Shown here: positions 63,585 to 64,000 of the stretch, in pieces
How positions within the stretch are numbered: position 1 is the stretch's first letter
Layout of the letters: each line of letters opens with the position of its first letter
NCBI RefSeq assembly: GCF_013608025.1
Contig: NZ_VDLV01000004.1
Span: 1 to 64,000 of the forward strand
Direction: 5' to 3'
Origin: Pseudomonas brassicacearum subsp. neoaurantiaca
GTDB taxonomy: Bacteria; Pseudomonadota; Gammaproteobacteria; Pseudomonadales; Pseudomonadaceae
Length of the DNA: 64,000 nt
The notes under the pieces: generated by a model
Told to the model about the DNA's origin: nothing
What the model saw: only the letters and a program-made list of their open reading frames with translations
The model's database searches: none
Translations under genes and position numbers: made by a program

Positions 63585-64000
63585 TGGCGAGACTCCTGGG
63601 TGGTGGGCAATTGGCTGACTTCACTGGTGCGCCGCAGATAAGAACTGGCGTAAGCCGCCGAACGTGCGGCCAGCAACGGGTCATCGGAGCCTTCGATACC
63701 GTTGGGCAGGATCAGCGGGTCGTAGTTGATGTCGCGGCATTCGCCATTGTCTTGGGACTGAATGTTCTCCAGCACCAAGGTCCCGGCGTTGATTACCTTG
63801 CGGTCGCTGGGCCAGGCCTTGCTGGCGTCGTTGACCGGATCGCCCGGGTTGGCCAAGGTGATGTCCAGCCGCCAGCGCAAGGGGCCGGCCGCCAGGCGTT
63901 TGCTCAGGTCCTGTTCAAGAAAATCGGGGCCTTGGGGCGGTGTCGTGTCCGCCGCATCCTGGCTCATCGGCACCACACCCCAGCGCACTGCCTGGCGTTG
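63581..64000 (-). CDS. Catalase-family peroxidase, C-terminal part (cut by window edge)
   Basis: The last 139 codons of a gene that enters from beyond 64000. MRWGVVPMSQDAADTTPPQGPDFLEQDLSKRL and LRWRLDITLANPGDPVNDASKAWPSDRKVINAGTLVL match the C-terminal region of SrpA-like periplasmic catalase-family peroxidases. The haem and His-Asn residues would be in the missing part. It is coupled to cytochrome b561, a usual pairing for this subgroup. Confidence 0.82.
   Translation of the reverse strand, partial: QRQAVRWGVVPMSQDAADTTPPQGPDFLEQDLSKRLAAGPLRWRLDITLANPGDPVNDASKAWPSDRKVINAGTLVLENIQSQDNGECRDINYDPLILPNGIEGSDDPLLAARSAAYASSYLRRTSEVSQLPTTQESRQ

Overview
The window comes from a high-GC pseudomonad, most likely of the Pseudomonas fluorescens complex. 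The evidence is the many REP/REPIN palindromes of the two types common in that group, a CrcY-type RNA next to mvaB, a PrrF-type iron RNA, a complete leucine/isovalerate (liu) pathway, and ordinary Pseudomonas housekeeping genes. No rRNA, tRNA, CRISPR array, transposase or prophage was seen.

Layout. Positions 1-206 end with a small proline-rich gene. Positions 593-5241 hold an AT-richer operon, mcbABCDEF, that looks like a microcin B17-type (azole-modified peptide) system: a Gly-rich precursor, the three synthetase subunits (E1-like/RRE protein, FMN dehydrogenase, YcaO cyclodehydratase) and a two-gene ABC exporter. No pentapeptide-repeat immunity gene is present. Positions 5259-48000 are mostly chromosomal backbone: MgtC-like protein, CcoG, a MocR regulator, DyP peroxidase, a class C beta-lactamase-type protein, DNA polymerase II, a Pqi/MCE lipid-transport operon (with PqiA split in two), a 12-fold tandem-repeat secreted protein, a Zn-type HemB, the selD-mnmH selenouridine pair, CobF, and an N-formylglutamate amidohydrolase / arginine succinyltransferase group. 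REP-type palindromes fill many of the gaps.

Positions 49250-60098 form the leucine catabolism region. LiuR (MerR family), with a palindromic operator, precedes liuE (HMG-CoA lyase). The CrcY RNA follows, with its sigma-54 promoter and probable CbrB sites. Then comes a gene whose protein aligns without gaps to the ethylene-forming enzyme of Pseudomonas syringae. A divergent acyl-CoA synthetase and liuABCD share a regulatory region with two more LiuR operators. The liu enzymes take isovaleryl-CoA to acetyl-CoA and acetoacetate, and CrcY would tie this region to carbon catabolite control.

Positions 60104-64000 hold a LexA/CI-like repressor whose expected catalytic Ser is Ala, a DUF6124-like gene, a PrrF-type RNA under a Fur box, an M14 carboxypeptidase, and a cytochrome b561/catalase-family peroxidase pair that runs off the window.

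Most notable: the microcin B17-like cluster with its own core peptide, the ethylene-forming-enzyme homologue next to crcY, and the two regulatory RNAs. Statements about identity to known proteins come from memory and were not checked against databases.
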